64,000 bases of DNA. Origin: an uncultured Siphonobacter sp. GTDB lineage: Bacteria; Bacteroidota; Bacteroidia; Cytophagales; Spirosomataceae. Numbering within the stretch: position 1 is the stretch's first letter; every line of letters begins with the position of its first letter. Below, piece by piece: positions 17,992 to 27,207 of the stretch. Under the pieces are notes generated by a model. The model did not search any database. It was not told the DNA's origin and saw only the letters and a program-made list of their open reading frames with translations. The position numbers and the translations under genes were made by a program. The stretch lies in contig CAJYIW010000019.1 in NCBI GenBank assembly GCA_913775095.1, positions 248,001 to 312,000 of the forward strand, given 5' to 3'.

Positions 17992-18546
17992 ATGGCAAAT
18001 GGTATGCTGGGCTTAGGGGCCCAATTCCCCGAATTCAAGAAAGCTTCTGTAGTATCTCTTGAAAAAGGAAACGAATTCTACGACATCACGAACGAAGATC
18101 ATAAAAACGCTGGCAAATGGATGGTGATGTTCTGGTGGCCTAAAGACTTTACGTTTGTATGCCCTACGGAAATCGCTGCGTTCAACCAGAAATTCGCTGA
18201 TTTCTCCGACCGTGATGCCATCCTGATCGGTGCTTCTACGGATAGCGAATTCGTTCACGCGGCCTGGCGTCGTAACCACGATGATCTTCGTGACCTGAAA
18301 TTCCCTATGCTGGCGGATACTTCCAAGTCCTTGGCTGAAGAGCTAGGTATTTTAACTGCCGACGAAAAAGTAGCGTACCGTGTAACGTACATTGTTGATC
18401 CTCAGGGTATTGTTCGCTGGGTAGCAGCCAACGATTTAAGTGTAGGTCGTAACGTAGATGAAGTATTGCGTGTACTGGACGCTCTTCAGACGGACGAACT
18501 TTGCCCCTGTAACTGGGTAAAAGGCGAAGAAACGCTGAATGTATAA
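17992..18546 (+). CDS. ahpC: Peroxiredoxin, AhpC-like typical 2-Cys
   Basis: The protein reduces hydrogen peroxide and organic hydroperoxides in the cytosol. KDFTFVCPTEIAAFNQKF holds the peroxidatic cysteine (PTE motif directly after), AAWRRNHDDL is the family helix, and the C-terminal CPCNWVKGEE carries the resolving cysteine. The frame is open from a TTG at 17944, but ATG at 17992 (MANGMLGLGAQFPEF) gives the usual N-terminus and 184 residues. It is transcribed away from oxyR and is followed by an AhpD-like gene. The reductant is not evident; no ahpF lies nearby, and AhpD is the likely partner. Confidence 0.93.
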   Translation: MANGMLGLGAQFPEFKKASVVSLEKGNEFYDITNEDHKNAGKWMVMFWWPKDFTFVCPTEIAAFNQKFADFSDRDAILIGASTDSEFVHAAWRRNHDDLRDLKFPMLADTSKSLAEELGILTADEKVAYRVTYIVDPQGIVRWVAANDLSVGRNVDEVLRVLDALQTDELCPCNWVKGEETLNV

Positions 18547-18572
18547 GCAGATCACACATTCCCATTGAAGCC

Positions 18573-18606
18573 ATAACCCTGATGAGTGATCGTCAGGGTT
18601 ATTTTC
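18573..18606 (+). terminator. Intrinsic terminator (possibly partial) between ahpC and the AhpD-like gene
   Basis: ATAACCCTGA and TCAGGGTTAT pair around a 10-nt loop and run into TTTTCT. Because the next gene is co-directional, it may attenuate rather than fully stop transcription. Confidence 0.6.
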
Positions 18607-18678
18607 TAAAAAGTGAATCGAGTCCGCCAGGCTCTTTTGCTGTCTATTTCAATCATCCTTCCCAAAACAGATCATCTC

Positions 18679-19266
18679 ATGTTTGGCACTGCTTCAGAAA
18701 CCAAAAAGAATTTACTTTCCGAAATCAAGCTTCCAGAAACGTTCGAAAGTTTCTGGATTGACCGCTTAAATTCGACGGATCACCGGTACTTGAAAGATCT
18801 TCGGATCAATGTTCAGAACGTTCTGAAATCACAGAACATTACTAAAAAAGAAGCGTACCTGATGGCTTTAGGCGTAGCCATTAACGAGAAAAGTGCTCCC
18901 ACCATCATTGAGGCCATTGAATCAGCGGCTAAAGCTGAAGAGGCCGAAGATAAAGAGATTCAGGAAGTAGCGGCCTGCGTTTCCCTGATGAACGCCAACA
19001 ACATTTTCTATCGTTTCCGCCACTTCATGGACTCAGAAACGTACAACACCATGCCAGCGGGGATCAAGATGAGCATCATGATGAACCCGGTGTTAGGCAA
19101 GGAATACTTTGAGCTGTTAAGTCTGGCGATTTCAGCCATCAACGGCTGCGAAATGTGCGTGACCTCCCACGAAGCGAGTGTGCGTCAGCACGGAGCTTCT
19201 CAGGCTCGTGTGTTCGACGCCATTCGTCTGGCAGCTATTTTCAAAAGCTTCCTTACGTTGCTGTAA
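18679..19266 (+). CDS. ahpD: AhpD-like alkylhydroperoxidase (carboxymuconolactone decarboxylase family)
   Basis: The protein is all-helical and has the signature AINGCEMCVTSHEASVR near the C-terminus: C-x2-C followed by H, the AhpD active site that couples lipoamide or thioredoxin-like electrons to AhpC. ATG 18679 (MFGTASETKK) was chosen over the earlier frame opening at 18613 because it gives about 195 residues, close to the family length. It follows ahpC by 132 bp on the same strand, so it probably serves as its reductase; an OxyR-controlled unit is likely. Confidence 0.9.
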   Translation: MFGTASETKKNLLSEIKLPETFESFWIDRLNSTDHRYLKDLRINVQNVLKSQNITKKEAYLMALGVAINEKSAPTIIEAIESAAKAEEAEDKEIQEVAACVSLMNANNIFYRFRHFMDSETYNTMPAGIKMSIMMNPVLGKEYFELLSLAISAINGCEMCVTSHEASVRQHGASQARVFDAIRLAAIFKSFLTLL

Positions 19267-19292
19267 TTCAGATCGGATTACGTAAGCGTATA

Positions 19293-19337
19293 AAACGAAC
19301 GAGCCGGACTTTTCTGAAAAGTCCGGCTCGTTCGTTT
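19293..19337. terminator. Perfect 22-bp bidirectional terminator
   Basis: A 22-bp arm starting AAACGAACGAGCCGGACTTT at 19293 is exactly complementary to the arm ending at 19337, with one unpaired centre base. It lies between convergent genes. Confidence 0.9.
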
Positions 19338-19350
19338 CCGGGAGTTCTAA

Positions 19351-19557
19351 TTACTCGTGTTTATCGGCAGCAGGCTGATCGGCCGTTTTTGCTTCGATTG
19401 CTACATCACCCGTCGTGGTGCGAGGCGTTGGAGGCGTTTCGCTGAAATCGAAAACGGGCAGAATAATGATGCAGAGCAGGATTAGAAAAATAACCACAAC
19501 ACCTACCGCGGTGCGGTGGCTGCTCTCATTGTAAGCGGGATCTTCTGAGTAAGCCAT
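19351..19557 (-). CDS. Small single-pass membrane protein
   Basis: The 68-residue protein MAYSEDPAYNESSHRTAVGV has one hydrophobic helix (VVVIFLILLCIIILPVFDF, residues about 19-38) and a polar Thr/Pro-rich tail. The open frame begins at 19629, but ATG 19557 gives a normal N-terminus outside the membrane segment. It is convergent with the AhpD-like gene. I do not recognise a family; anchoring or stress-related functions are possible but unsupported. Confidence 0.6.
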   Translation of the reverse strand: MAYSEDPAYNESSHRTAVGVVVIFLILLCIIILPVFDFSETPPTPRTTTGDVAIEAKTADQPAADKHE

Positions 19558-19666
19558 CGTTATAGGATCAAAAGGGATTCTGTAAATTTTATGCAAAAAA
19601 AAGCGATCCGCCGGATTTATTGCCCACAATTTGAATAATTCCTCTCATAAATAATTAAAGATAGCT

Positions 19667-22030
19667 TCAGGAGGTCCGGGGCGGGGGTACCGTAGGAAGG
19701 TAGATTCGGAACGTAGTCCCCACGTTTGGCGTGCCGGTAGCCGTAATAATGCCCTGATGATTTTCGGCCACTTTGCGGCAGATCGCCAGGCCGATGCCCG
19801 TCCCCCGATATTGGTCTTTGCTGTGCAGTCGCTGAAACATTTGAAAAATCCGGTCACTGTATTCCGATTCAAAACCGATGCCTTCATCCTGGACGTCAAT
19901 CCAGCTATAGGAACGCTGAGGATTTAGTCCATTGAGTGCCAGTACTTCTTCGTTCGAAACCTTCCCGCTGGTGATCCGAATGTGATTAACGACATCGGGC
20001 TTGCTGAATTTAATGGCATTGGAGAGCAAATTCTGAAATAGCTGCGAAAGCTGAGATGCGTTACCCCAGACGATGGGCAACGATTGCACCTGAACCGAGG
20101 CTTTCACAGAGCTCATGGACTCTTCCTGGTCATCGACAATGTCTTTCATTAAATCTTCCAGTGAGACGGGGGCCATAGGTACGTCCTTGATGGTCAGCCC
20201 GGAGAAGGTTAATAAGTCATTGATCAGGGAAGACATTCGACTGGCGGAAGCGTGAATTTTAGAAAGCGTGCCTGCTCCTTTTACGCTGAGCCTTTCCACG
20301 TCTGAATGATACAGCAGACTGATAAAGGAATGAATCTTACGAAGGGGTTCCTGCAAATCGTGACTGGCAATGAAGGCAAACTGCTTCAGGCTTTCATTCA
20401 TCTGTTCCAGCTCGATGTTTTTCAGCCGCAGAGCTTCGGTTCGCTCTCTGACGAGTCGCTCCAGCTCGTTCTTTACCATTTTCTGATTGGTAATATTCTG
20501 GGCAACTCCCATCAGCAGGTAGGTTTCACCTGCATCATTGGTTAAGGACCGGGCCTGAGCATGGATGATGCGTTCACGTCCCGTTTGAACATCCATGATG
20601 GTGCATTCCTGATCGTAAATCTGGGAAAAAATAGCTTCCTGCAAAGAATGGGCAATCCGAATCCGGTCCTCTTCAACGATACAGTCAAGAATCGTAGGGA
20701 GGTCAACAACCGGGTTTTGTAACCCAAACCAACGCATGAAACGTTCGGAAGCGTAGAACTTATGGGTTACGGGATTGTATTGCCAGGTCGCCAGTTCTGC
20801 CGTATCAATGGCCAGGCGGAGGTTTGCTTCCGCTTCAGCCATCTGATTGCGGGAAAGAACTCGCTCGGTAATGTCAACGGCCATGTGAAGAATGCTCCAG
20901 ACTTCTCCTTCCGTATTAAACAAAGGTTTGTAGGTAAACTGAAACCAGTAGGGCCGAAGGGTAGGGCCGTCGAATAGTTCAGCCCGTTGTTCACTCGTCT
21001 CGTAGGCAATGCCCGTCTGATAGACCTGTTTAAGAATCGATTCAAAGGGCTGTCCCTGTAACTCGGGCAGAGCATCGTGAATGCTCTGTCCAATAATCGA
21101 TTCATCTTTACTCCACATTTGTAGTAAAGCGTCGTTGGCAATATCAATGATGATCGCTTCCGTACGATACAGGCCAATCGCAAACGGAGCCTGACGAATC
21201 AGGTCATTGAATTCTTGCTGACGTAAGGTCAGCTGTCGCTGGGCATTTACCCGTTCCGTGATATCAATGATGGTTCCCAGATAGCCTCTGAACGTTCCAT
21301 CGGGATGATACTGAGGTACTCCGCTGCAATCAATGGCCCGCACCTGGCCATCTACGTGTCGGATGGTGAATTCACTTTTATGGGGACGCTGATTTTGAAA
21401 GTCTTCCAGAAATTTCTCTTTGGCTTGGTCACGATCTTCTTCAACGACGCAGTTGAGCCAGCCAATACCCAGGTGTTCTTCATAGGGTTTTCCGGTCCAT
21501 TCGAGCCATCGATTGCTGATGTAGGTCGTGAAAGGCCGGGCATCGGCAATCCAGATGCCAATGGCTGAATCCTGACTAATTCCGTCAAAAAGAGCCGCTT
21601 TTTCTTCGAGTGCCTTTCGCTGCAATAGTTCATCCGTGCTTTCCTGAATAATCCCTGTGAAAACCTGCGGACTTTCGGCTTCGTCAAAATGGATTTTCCC
21701 GGTAAGTTTCACCCAGGACAAGGGTTGCTGACGAACACGAAAGGCAATCGACAAGGACGGCTTTGACGAAGAAGTCTGTTGCAGGGCCACCCGAACAGCA
21801 TCCCGGTCTTCCTCGAAAATTGATTCGTAAAAATCAGGCAATGAAAAATTCGATGCCTGAGTTAAGCGTAGCTGTTGCTGAGCAGCAGGATCCAGAAAAG
21901 CCTGAGAGGCCTGAAAGTCCAGTTCGACCATACCCATTCCGGCGGCTTCCAGAGCAAGCTGATACCGTTGAACTACACTCCGAGTGGAAGATTCGTGAGT
22001 TGAACCCGAAAGGTCAGAAAGGGTGCTCAT
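19667..22030 (-). CDS. Multi-PAS sensor histidine kinase (about four PAS domains)
   Basis: The 787-residue soluble kinase has four PAS/PAC units, each ending in a D-I/V-T or N-I-T signature (YLGTIIDITERVNAQRQL near 265, LHMAVDITERVLSRNQM near 390, LLMGVAQNITNQK near 515). A coiled coil precedes the H-box FAFIASHDLQEPLRKI (about residue 565). ATPase boxes are LSQLFQNLLSNAIKFSKPD, DVQDEGIGFESEY and GTGIGLAICRKVAENH. The third PAS resembles PAS five and six of the kinase at 13015, so the two are paralogues. It has no receiver, so a separate receiver such as those at 9.2-12.6 kb would be needed. Confidence 0.92.
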   Translation of the reverse strand: MSTLSDLSGSTHESSTRSVVQRYQLALEAAGMGMVELDFQASQAFLDPAAQQQLRLTQASNFSLPDFYESIFEEDRDAVRVALQQTSSSKPSLSIAFRVRQQPLSWVKLTGKIHFDEAESPQVFTGIIQESTDELLQRKALEEKAALFDGISQDSAIGIWIADARPFTTYISNRWLEWTGKPYEEHLGIGWLNCVVEEDRDQAKEKFLEDFQNQRPHKSEFTIRHVDGQVRAIDCSGVPQYHPDGTFRGYLGTIIDITERVNAQRQLTLRQQEFNDLIRQAPFAIGLYRTEAIIIDIANDALLQMWSKDESIIGQSIHDALPELQGQPFESILKQVYQTGIAYETSEQRAELFDGPTLRPYWFQFTYKPLFNTEGEVWSILHMAVDITERVLSRNQMAEAEANLRLAIDTAELATWQYNPVTHKFYASERFMRWFGLQNPVVDLPTILDCIVEEDRIRIAHSLQEAIFSQIYDQECTIMDVQTGRERIIHAQARSLTNDAGETYLLMGVAQNITNQKMVKNELERLVRERTEALRLKNIELEQMNESLKQFAFIASHDLQEPLRKIHSFISLLYHSDVERLSVKGAGTLSKIHASASRMSSLINDLLTFSGLTIKDVPMAPVSLEDLMKDIVDDQEESMSSVKASVQVQSLPIVWGNASQLSQLFQNLLSNAIKFSKPDVVNHIRITSGKVSNEEVLALNGLNPQRSYSWIDVQDEGIGFESEYSDRIFQMFQRLHSKDQYRGTGIGLAICRKVAENHQGIITATGTPNVGTTFRIYLPTVPPPRTS

Positions 22031-22339
22031 CTTGATTAGGTCTAATAACAGGGGAAGTAATACGGAGGTAAAAAGGAACTAATTGAAGAAATCAAGTTTT
22101 GGAATTTTCAATGAAAAAAGGTTAATTAATACTTGACTTAACCTTTTGTCGTCAGACAAAAATACAAATCGATAATTAAATAAGATTTTGTACTTATAGA
22201 TTATTAATGATTTTTTAAATAACTGAATACCGGACCAAAACACAGCAGGGAACTATTGCTGAATATGATAAGAATCTTTCGTATTGTTTGATGAACGTAT
22301 GTTTTTTTTATATGATTGTGCATCTAAATTAATCCACCT
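22031..22339. other. Divergent AT-rich promoter region
   Basis: This 309-bp region between the four-PAS kinase (minus) and the gene at 22340 (plus) shows no open frame and no clear hairpin. It must hold both promoters. Confidence 0.4.
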
Positions 22340-22738
22340 ATGTTAAACGCAGATCAAAGACAAAAACTGGCCGAGGTTTACGCTGCCATAGATACCCAAC
22401 ATATACAGACTAAAAGTGAAGGAACCTACAGTGCAGATGTCTGGACAAATGAAAAAATTGAAGAATTAAAACGCGGAATTGAAACGGTTGCCGATATAGA
22501 ATCAGGAAAATTCTGGGCTAAAACCCTGGTGGTCGCCAAAGGGATGGATGGAATGACCGAGCGAATTAAATTGATTGGTGATTTAACTAGTGCTATCTCA
22601 TATTCAGTGGCTTACCACATTAAGCAAAACTCGGAATATAAACTCTGGCAAATCCTCGATGAAGATGCGTTACTACTGTTTTGTACGGAGATAGTCAGAG
22701 CTAAAGTCACCAGAAGTTTTATCGATAATGGGTTATAG
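22340..22738 (+). CDS. Hypothetical protein
   Basis: The 132-residue protein has no signal peptide and no membrane segment. It is mixed alpha-helical, with WTNEKIEELKRGIETVADIE in the middle and AYHIKQNSEYKLWQILDEDA towards the end. One Cys is present. It starts with an ATG and is followed by a strong terminator. I do not recognise the family, and the neighbours give no clue to its role. Confidence 0.65.
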   Translation: MLNADQRQKLAEVYAAIDTQHIQTKSEGTYSADVWTNEKIEELKRGIETVADIESGKFWAKTLVVAKGMDGMTERIKLIGDLTSAISYSVAYHIKQNSEYKLWQILDEDALLLFCTEIVRAKVTRSFIDNGL

Positions 22739-22810
22739 TTCAGAAAAGGTCAATGAGAATTCACTTTCTGACTTCTAGTTTACTCAGTTACGTATACGGT
22801 ATTACCATTG

Positions 22811-22837
22811 GGGAATCTGCCAGGATTCCCTTTTTTT
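22811..22837 (+). terminator. Intrinsic terminator of the 22340 gene
   Basis: GGGAATC and GATTCCC enclose TGCCAG and run into seven T. Confidence 0.88.
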
Positions 22838-23100
22838 GATACCAATTGGTAATTATAATTAATAGTACTCAATATAATCAACTTTAAGTCCAATTTTCTC
22901 TCTCCATTCTTACCCAAATACGTTATAATGTAGTCTTGAAAATACTATAAAAGTTTGATTTTTAATGATTTGGAGGAGATAACGTGACTTCATGAACAAG
23001 GGGTGATCGGTTGTACACTTTTTTTGGCAAGGTGCAGTTAATGATATTCGAGTACATACTTAACTATTACATGATGCGTATGCTATTTTCTGAAAGAGGC

Positions 23101-25458
23101 ATGACAGTAACCGGCAAACGAATTCCCGTGATATATTATACGATTGGGATTCTCACATTTTTCCTATCATTCCTGGCCGCAGGAGAGACCACAGCACAGG
23201 TCACTACCAAATTTCAGACGGATTCTGCTTATTCCATTCCTGATACACTCTTATTCAAGTTACAAAAAGCCCAGGCAGCTATTACTGAAATAAACGCTGC
23301 GAATAAAAAAGGCTATGGTATTAGTCGAATTAAAAGTGGACTGGAAGAAATTAAGAATAGTGTTGATCCCATTAAAGAAGATTTAAGCGAATCCAAAAAG
23401 ATTGTTGACAGTAAAGATTTACTGAGTTATCGTCTGATTTTAAAAGATGCTCAGAGTAAATTAATGAACTGGCAAAAAACGTTGACCAGGTCCAGTAATG
23501 AATTACAAAAAAACACCGAAGGGGTAGTTGCGTTAAGTAATGATTCACTATTATCGGTAAATGATCGTGATACGACTGCTCGAAAACTCTATACGAATCA
23601 GGTTAACGAGTTAAAAGAAAGATTACAGAAATCCGGAAAAACAGCAACGACTAATCTTGATTCAGTGAGTCAGTTATTGGCAACAGTTTCATCGTATGGA
23701 CTGTTGGTAAATGATCTTCAGACGTCCATCGACGAACGATTAAACAGCTCCGTAGGTAGCGTATTTACAAAAGAATCTCCCTTTATCTGGGCAGCTCCCA
23801 CCTTTTCCGATCAGGATGGGATTCAGTCTTTTTTCAAAACATCGTACGTTGGGCAACGAAAAATTTTAAGTTATTTCATTGGGTCTTCCTGGGATAACCG
23901 GGTGGTTCTGATTCTGGTGGGTATTGCTTTCTTTATATGGATCTACCGGACGTTTAAAAAAGTTCGTCAGCTGGAATTAAAGCAGGAACTGGAAAAATCA
24001 ACTTTCGATACCCTGCGACCGATTCCGATTGTAGCGACGCTTATTGTCATGCTAAATCTGGTTCCTTTGTTTGAATCCGACTCGCCTTCTTTATACATTG
24101 AGTTAACCCAGTTTATCTTATTAATTGTCATTACCCTCCACATCTGGAAAAAAATATCCAAATCAGATTTGACCCACTGGTTAACGATCGTAGGCTTATA
24201 CCTGGTGCTGGTGGTCGTTAACATCCTGGTACGGGATGGCATCTTTCTCCGGCTGGCCCTGATGGCTTTAAACATAGGTTTTCTCTACCAGGGATTCACT
24301 TCTTACAAAAAACTTAGAGAAGCCCAGTTTGGCGAAAACTTCATTCGTCCCGTTGCTTTTCTGTACATAGGTCTCAATATTCTGGCTGTGATCACGAACG
24401 TTTTTGGCCGAATCAGCCTTGCCAAACTCTTCAGCATTACGGCTATTATTGGATTAACCCAGATGATTGGACTGGCCTATTTTGTGCAGGTATTGACCGA
24501 AGGTCTGGAGCTTCAGATTAAATTAAGCTCCTGTTCGGAAGGATTGTTTTCAAGGGTAAATATTTCTAAAGTTCGGGCAACGGCTAAGCGGGTTCTCTCG
24601 TTTGTGGCGGTTCTATTATGGTTACTTGTGTTTGTAATTAACCTTAATATTTCCAACCAAACCTTTGCCTTTCTGGATCAGATACTCGGAAAATCACGGA
24701 CGTTTGGAAGTGTTACGTTCACGCTTGGAAATGTGTTGTTCTTTGTTATCATTATCTATCTGGCTAATTTATTACAAAAGCACATTGGCATTTTATTCGG
24801 GGAAAGTAACATTACCTTTGATAACCAGAATCAGCGGAAAAGTTCCAAGCTGGTGTTGGTTCGATTGGTTATCATCATTATAGGCATACTGATGGCATTT
24901 ACAGCTTCCGGAGTGCCGATGGACAAACTCACCGTAGTACTCGGAGCTTTAAGTGTGGGGATTGGTCTGGGGATGCAGAATATCGTCAATAACTTTGTCT
25001 CCGGTATTATATTGATTTTTGAAAAGCCTTTCACCATTGGTGATTACGTAGAGCTGGCTGATAAGAAAGGAAAAGTAAAAGACATTGGCATTCGTTCAAG
25101 TGTGATGTTAACGCCCCAGGGCTCCGAAGTTATCATTCCAAACGGTGATTTATTATCGGGAAGATTAGTGAACTGGACGGGAGATAACCCGTATTTAAAA
25201 AGCGAAATTATTATCAAAATTGGTTCGGATGTTGAGCTCGAATCGGTTAAAAAGATTATTAAAGACGAAATAAAGAAGATTAAAGATACCGTTAAAAATG
25301 GTCAGCCTGAAATTTACGTCAATGCCATTGGAGCTGATTTTATGGAATTAAAAATCATTGTCTGGGTTACCAGCATCTATACCGAAGCATCCTGCAAGAG
25401 CCAGTTATTACAGCAACTGATGATACGATTTAAGGAAGCCTCCGTAAAAATTCTGTAA
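23101..25458 (+). CDS. Large mechanosensitive channel, MscS family
   Basis: The protein has a signal peptide-like N-terminus (IYYTIGILTFFLSFLAAG), a periplasmic helical region of about 200 residues (Lys/Glu/Ser-rich, likely coiled coil), several membrane helices, and a C-terminal MscS pore/beta domain: VVLGALSVGIGLGMQNIVNN (pore-lining TM3) then FVSGIILIFEKPFTIGDYVE and PNGDLLSGRLVNWT. It would release solutes on hypo-osmotic shock; the long extension is like MscK/MscM-type channels. ATG 23101 is chosen because the signal peptide begins there; TTG 23011, ATG 23041 and ATG 23071 are in frame. A GGAGGAG sequence at 22972-22978 precedes two tiny overlapping frames in the leader. Confidence 0.85.
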   Translation: MTVTGKRIPVIYYTIGILTFFLSFLAAGETTAQVTTKFQTDSAYSIPDTLLFKLQKAQAAITEINAANKKGYGISRIKSGLEEIKNSVDPIKEDLSESKKIVDSKDLLSYRLILKDAQSKLMNWQKTLTRSSNELQKNTEGVVALSNDSLLSVNDRDTTARKLYTNQVNELKERLQKSGKTATTNLDSVSQLLATVSSYGLLVNDLQTSIDERLNSSVGSVFTKESPFIWAAPTFSDQDGIQSFFKTSYVGQRKILSYFIGSSWDNRVVLILVGIAFFIWIYRTFKKVRQLELKQELEKSTFDTLRPIPIVATLIVMLNLVPLFESDSPSLYIELTQFILLIVITLHIWKKISKSDLTHWLTIVGLYLVLVVVNILVRDGIFLRLALMALNIGFLYQGFTSYKKLREAQFGENFIRPVAFLYIGLNILAVITNVFGRISLAKLFSITAIIGLTQMIGLAYFVQVLTEGLELQIKLSSCSEGLFSRVNISKVRATAKRVLSFVAVLLWLLVFVINLNISNQTFAFLDQILGKSRTFGSVTFTLGNVLFFVIIIYLANLLQKHIGILFGESNITFDNQNQRKSSKLVLVRLVIIIIGILMAFTASGVPMDKLTVVLGALSVGIGLGMQNIVNNFVSGIILIFEKPFTIGDYVELADKKGKVKDIGIRSSVMLTPQGSEVIIPNGDLLSGRLVNWTGDNPYLKSEIIIKIGSDVELESVKKIIKDEIKKIKDTVKNGQPEIYVNAIGADFMELKIIVWVTSIYTEASCKSQLLQQLMIRFKEASVKIL

Positions 25459-25461
25459 AGC

Positions 25462-25510
25462 TTAAACCGTTATTGCTATACGTAATAAACGTATAGCAAT
25501 AACGGTTTAA
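25462..25510 (+). terminator. Perfect 22-bp AT-rich hairpin after the MscS gene
   Basis: An arm starting TTAAACCGTTATTGCTATAC at 25462 is exactly complementary over 22 bp to the arm ending at 25510, with loop AATAA. There is no T run, so it may be a 3' stabilising or Rho-type element rather than a classical terminator. Confidence 0.55.
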
Positions 25511-25594
25511 GATTCTTTATTAAAACCGGATAAAGGATAAAAAAAAATCGAAAAATATTTTTCCTTATGTGAAAATTGTTGTACTTTGGTCTGA

Positions 25595-25678
25595 CCTTTA
25601 TTATTCGTTTGGCGGAACAATAATTAAGGAAAGTAGCTACTTTAACTCCTGTTGTGCTTTTGCAACAGGAGTTTTTTT
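25595..25678 (+). ncRNA. Candidate small RNA with two hairpins and a U-tract terminator
   Basis: A TACTTTGG sequence at 25582-25589 resembles the TAnnTTTG -7 box with one mismatch. The transcript would fold as CCTTTATTATT/AATAATTAAGG (25595-25605 with 25619-25629, one mismatch), then the palindrome AAAGTAGCTACTTT, then AACTCCTGTTG/CAACAGGAGTT with a 7-T tail (25644-25678). No coding gene precedes the terminator; the only overlapping frame has its middle inside the terminator. Function is unknown. Confidence 0.5.
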
Positions 25679-25856
25679 GTTTATCGGCTATTCGCCGAGT
25701 GAAAATTCTGATTTTATACCTATAGGCCGAATATTAGTTGGACTCTGGCCGATAAATAAACAGATAAGTGTACCTAATTATTGAGTTTTATGGCTAGTTT
25801 GCAGATCTCAATAGTATAGTTGAAGCATTCATCCCTTTTGTGAACTAACTAAGCTT

Positions 25857-27155
25857 ATGAAGACCATTTTACCCGTACTGCTGCTGGCTGGACTTACCTA
25901 TTCTCCTTCCTGGGGCCAGCAATCAGAACCTGAATTAAGGGCTGAAAAGAAGTATGATAGCGAAATCCGTACGCTGGCAAACAAGCCTGTCGTTAAACAA
26001 GCCTTTCGGACGATCCTGGAGTTAGAGCCTGAAACGAAAAAGGAACATCTGTTACTCACCGAGATTCCTTCGCCTCCTTTCAAAGAACAGGTGCGAGCCA
26101 GGAAATACGCCGAATTGATGAAAGCAGCCGGAGCGGATTCCGTCTGGATGGACGAAGTGGGTAATGTATTGGGGAAGGTCAAAGGCAAGACCGGCCGAAA
26201 GACGGTTGTTCTCGAGGCTCATCTGGATACGGTATTTCCAGAAGGAACGGACGTTAAGGTAAAGTTTCGGGGAGATACCCTATATGCTCCGGGCATTGGA
26301 GATGATACCCGAGGTCTGGCCGTATTGTTAACGGTCCTGAAAACGCTGAAAATAAACCACATTCAAACGGAGGGTGATGTGTTACTGGTCGGAGCCGTAG
26401 GAGAGGAGGGTCTGGGCGATTTACGCGGAGTCAAACATCTGTTTTCCGGCAAAGGTCCTAAAATTGACGCTTACCTGGCGGTAGACGGAGCCGGGCTGGG
26501 GGCGATTACCAATGGTGGGGTGGGTTCCGTGCGTTACCGCGTTACCTTCAAAGGTCCGGGTGGGCATTCGTACGGAGCTTTCGGTCTGGTCAATCCTCAT
26601 AATGCCCTGGGTAATGCTATCTACCATTTCAGAAAACAGGCAGATGCATTCACAAAAACCGGACCTAAAACGACGTACAGCGTTAGTGTAATCGGGGGAG
26701 GAACCTCGGTGAACGCCATTCCTTATGAGTCCTGGATGGAGGTAGATATGCGTTCGGAAAATCAGGAGAAACTGGAAGGGATCAATCAATTGTTCCTTTC
26801 AGCCATTGACAAAGGTTTGAAAGAAGAAAACGCAGTCAAGCGGAAAGGCCCTGACCTGACGGTTGAGGTCAAGCAAGTGGGCGATCGTCCGTCGGGCCTG
26901 AATCCGTTGACTAATCCCCTGATCCAGCGGATGATTGCGATTACTCATTTTCTGAAAGCAAAGCCCTCGCTGAACAGTAGTTCTACGAATGCCAACATTC
27001 CTTTTTCAAAGAATGTACCTGCGGCCACCATTGGCATTGGTGGCGTAGGGGGGAATGCTCACTCGCTGAACGAATGGTGGCTGAATGATAAAGGCTATCT
27101 GGGAATCCAGCAATCATTGCTGATTCTGCTGGCGGAGGCAGGCTTGGCTGATTAA
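25857..27155 (+). CDS. Secreted M20-family metallopeptidase
   Basis: The 432-residue protein begins with a signal peptide (MKTILPVLLLAGLTYSPSWG, cleavage near residue 20), so it is likely periplasmic. The two-zinc site is complete: LEAHLDTVFPEG (His, Asp), GIGDDTRGL (Asp bridging), VGAVGEEGLGDLRG (the catalytic Glu and metal Glu), and a C-terminal GGNAHSLNEWW (His). A lid domain with GPGGHSYGAFG follows the family pattern. It would cleave a peptide or amide bond; the substrate is unknown. It is a single gene closed by a terminator. Confidence 0.92.
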   Translation: MKTILPVLLLAGLTYSPSWGQQSEPELRAEKKYDSEIRTLANKPVVKQAFRTILELEPETKKEHLLLTEIPSPPFKEQVRARKYAELMKAAGADSVWMDEVGNVLGKVKGKTGRKTVVLEAHLDTVFPEGTDVKVKFRGDTLYAPGIGDDTRGLAVLLTVLKTLKINHIQTEGDVLLVGAVGEEGLGDLRGVKHLFSGKGPKIDAYLAVDGAGLGAITNGGVGSVRYRVTFKGPGGHSYGAFGLVNPHNALGNAIYHFRKQADAFTKTGPKTTYSVSVIGGGTSVNAIPYESWMEVDMRSENQEKLEGINQLFLSAIDKGLKEENAVKRKGPDLTVEVKQVGDRPSGLNPLTNPLIQRMIAITHFLKAKPSLNSSSTNANIPFSKNVPAATIGIGGVGGNAHSLNEWWLNDKGYLGIQQSLLILLAEAGLAD

Positions 27156-27171
27156 GTTCAATGTTCTTGTT

Positions 27172-27205
27172 AAAAAGGCCGGATCTACAGGAATCCGGCC
27201 TTTTT
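27172..27205. terminator. Bidirectional terminator between convergent genes
   Basis: AAAAAGGCCGGAT and ATCCGGCCTTTTT form a 13-bp perfect stem. Confidence 0.9.
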
Positions 27206-27207
27206 AG

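Noticed and set aside
25569-25784. Plus-strand 71-residue frame
   Set aside because: It runs through the small RNA terminator, has no coding character, and its start lies before the candidate small RNA.
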